Origin: Anaerolineaceae bacterium | Lineage (GTDB): Bacteria; Chloroflexota; Anaerolineae; Anaerolineales; Anaerolineaceae | Direction of reading: 5' to 3' | DNA: 6,207 bases | NCBI GenBank assembly: GCA_014860845.1 | Contig: JACZIY010000582.1 | Location: forward strand, 1 to 6,207 | The notes under the pieces: model-generated | What the model was told of the DNA's origin: nothing | What the model saw: only the letters and a program-made list of their open reading frames with translations | Databases searched by the model: none | Shown: piece after piece, positions 5,922 to 6,207 of the stretch | Layout of the letters: the number at the start of each line of letters is the position of its first letter | Position numbering within the stretch: position 1 is the stretch's first letter | Program-made: the position numbers and the translations under genes

Positions 5922-6207
5922 GGCTTAACTCCTCCTCGGTAGTAACAGGTACCATTAGCCTTTTTGCTCTGGAATTCAATTGTTTGTTTTCAAACAACCT
6001 TAAGAATACCACACCAGCCAGTGTGAGGATACCACCAACGGCTTGAATAGTCGTTAAACGTTCTGCCAAAAATATGTATGCAGTTATCGCTGTGAAGGCG
6101 GGTTCCATGGTTGCAATCAGATTGGCTATGCTGGAAGGTAGGTAGCTGAGACTGACATTATAGAAGCCAAAACCTGCCAGGGTGGGGATAGCAGCCAGGA
6201 GGAATAA
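5899..6207 (-). CDS. EamA/DMT-family transporter, C-terminal part (5' end beyond the window)
   Basis: The frame is open from the right edge and ends at TAA (5901-5899), giving 102 visible residues that form the end of the second EamA repeat. The fragment opens with IPTLAGFGFYNVSLSYLPSS (7-26), followed by the conserved ATMEPAFTA (32-40) and LAERLTTIQAVGGILTLAGV (47-66). These are the last three transmembrane helices of the ten-helix drug/metabolite transporter fold. A polar, charged tail of about 30 residues follows. Family members export or import amino acids, nucleotides, metabolites or drugs; the substrate cannot be inferred from this part. The ATG at 6108 lies within a conserved helix and is not the real start. 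The gene overlaps the toroid-protein gene by 23 bases and is upstream in the same operon. Confidence 0.92.
   Translation of the reverse strand, partial: LFLLAAIPTLAGFGFYNVSLSYLPSSIANLIATMEPAFTAITAYIFLAERLTTIQAVGGILTLAGVVFLRLFENKQLNSRAKRLMVPVTTEEELSHGREPIH
5931..5937 (-). promoter_or_regulatory. Shine-Dalgarno site of the toroid-protein gene
   Basis: GAGGAGG on the minus strand lies 9 bases before the ATG at 5921. It sits inside the 3' end of the EamA coding sequence, which supports coupled translation and confirms the 23-base overlap. Confidence 0.75.

Overview
The window is ordinary-looking bacterial chromosomal DNA of moderate, slightly AT-rich composition. It is densely coded, with short intergenic gaps, Shine-Dalgarno sites in front of most genes, and no introns. 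It holds seven protein-coding genes, two of them cut by the window ends. I see no tRNA, rRNA, CRISPR array, insertion sequence, integrase or phage gene. The mix of proteins reminds me of Anaerolineae-type Chloroflexota: a long epimerase-like SDR, a squalene-cyclase-fold protein with CxWG repeats, and a plant-FAAH-like amidase. That is an inference from remembered family resemblance, not a database result.

Left part, all on the minus strand. Positions 1-1150 hold the N-terminal 383 codons of an NAD(P)-binding epimerase/dehydratase that runs off the left edge. Next is a seven-helix hemolysin III/TrhA (PAQR) membrane protein (1237-1890), then a 101-residue DUF1330 protein (1983-2288). A hairpin and a likely leaderless promoter lie between the DUF1330 and hemolysin III genes. 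The gap at 2289-2548 is a divergent promoter region.

Middle, plus strand. A 555-residue amidase-signature enzyme (2549-4216) has an intact Lys-Ser-Ser triad (K164, S239, S263). Its N-terminal extension and domain order closely match the plant fatty acid amide hydrolase (FAAH) type.

Right part, minus strand. A tight operon reads right to left: the C-terminal end of an EamA/DMT transporter (5899-6207), a 313-residue alpha/alpha-toroid protein (4980-5921), and a TauE/SafE permease (4223-4987). The genes overlap by 23 and 8 bases, so translational coupling is likely. The permease gene converges on the amidase gene with only 6 bases between their stop codons, and an AT-only palindrome covers that junction.

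The genes do not form one obvious pathway. The overlapping EamA, toroid and TauE genes are the only strong case for shared function: two transporters of different families around a protein of unknown role. The amidase, DUF1330 and hemolysin III genes look like independent accessory-metabolism or membrane-homeostasis genes. I did not find convincing evidence of a new defence or mobile system; the best leads are the plant-FAAH-like amidase and the toroid-transporter operon.
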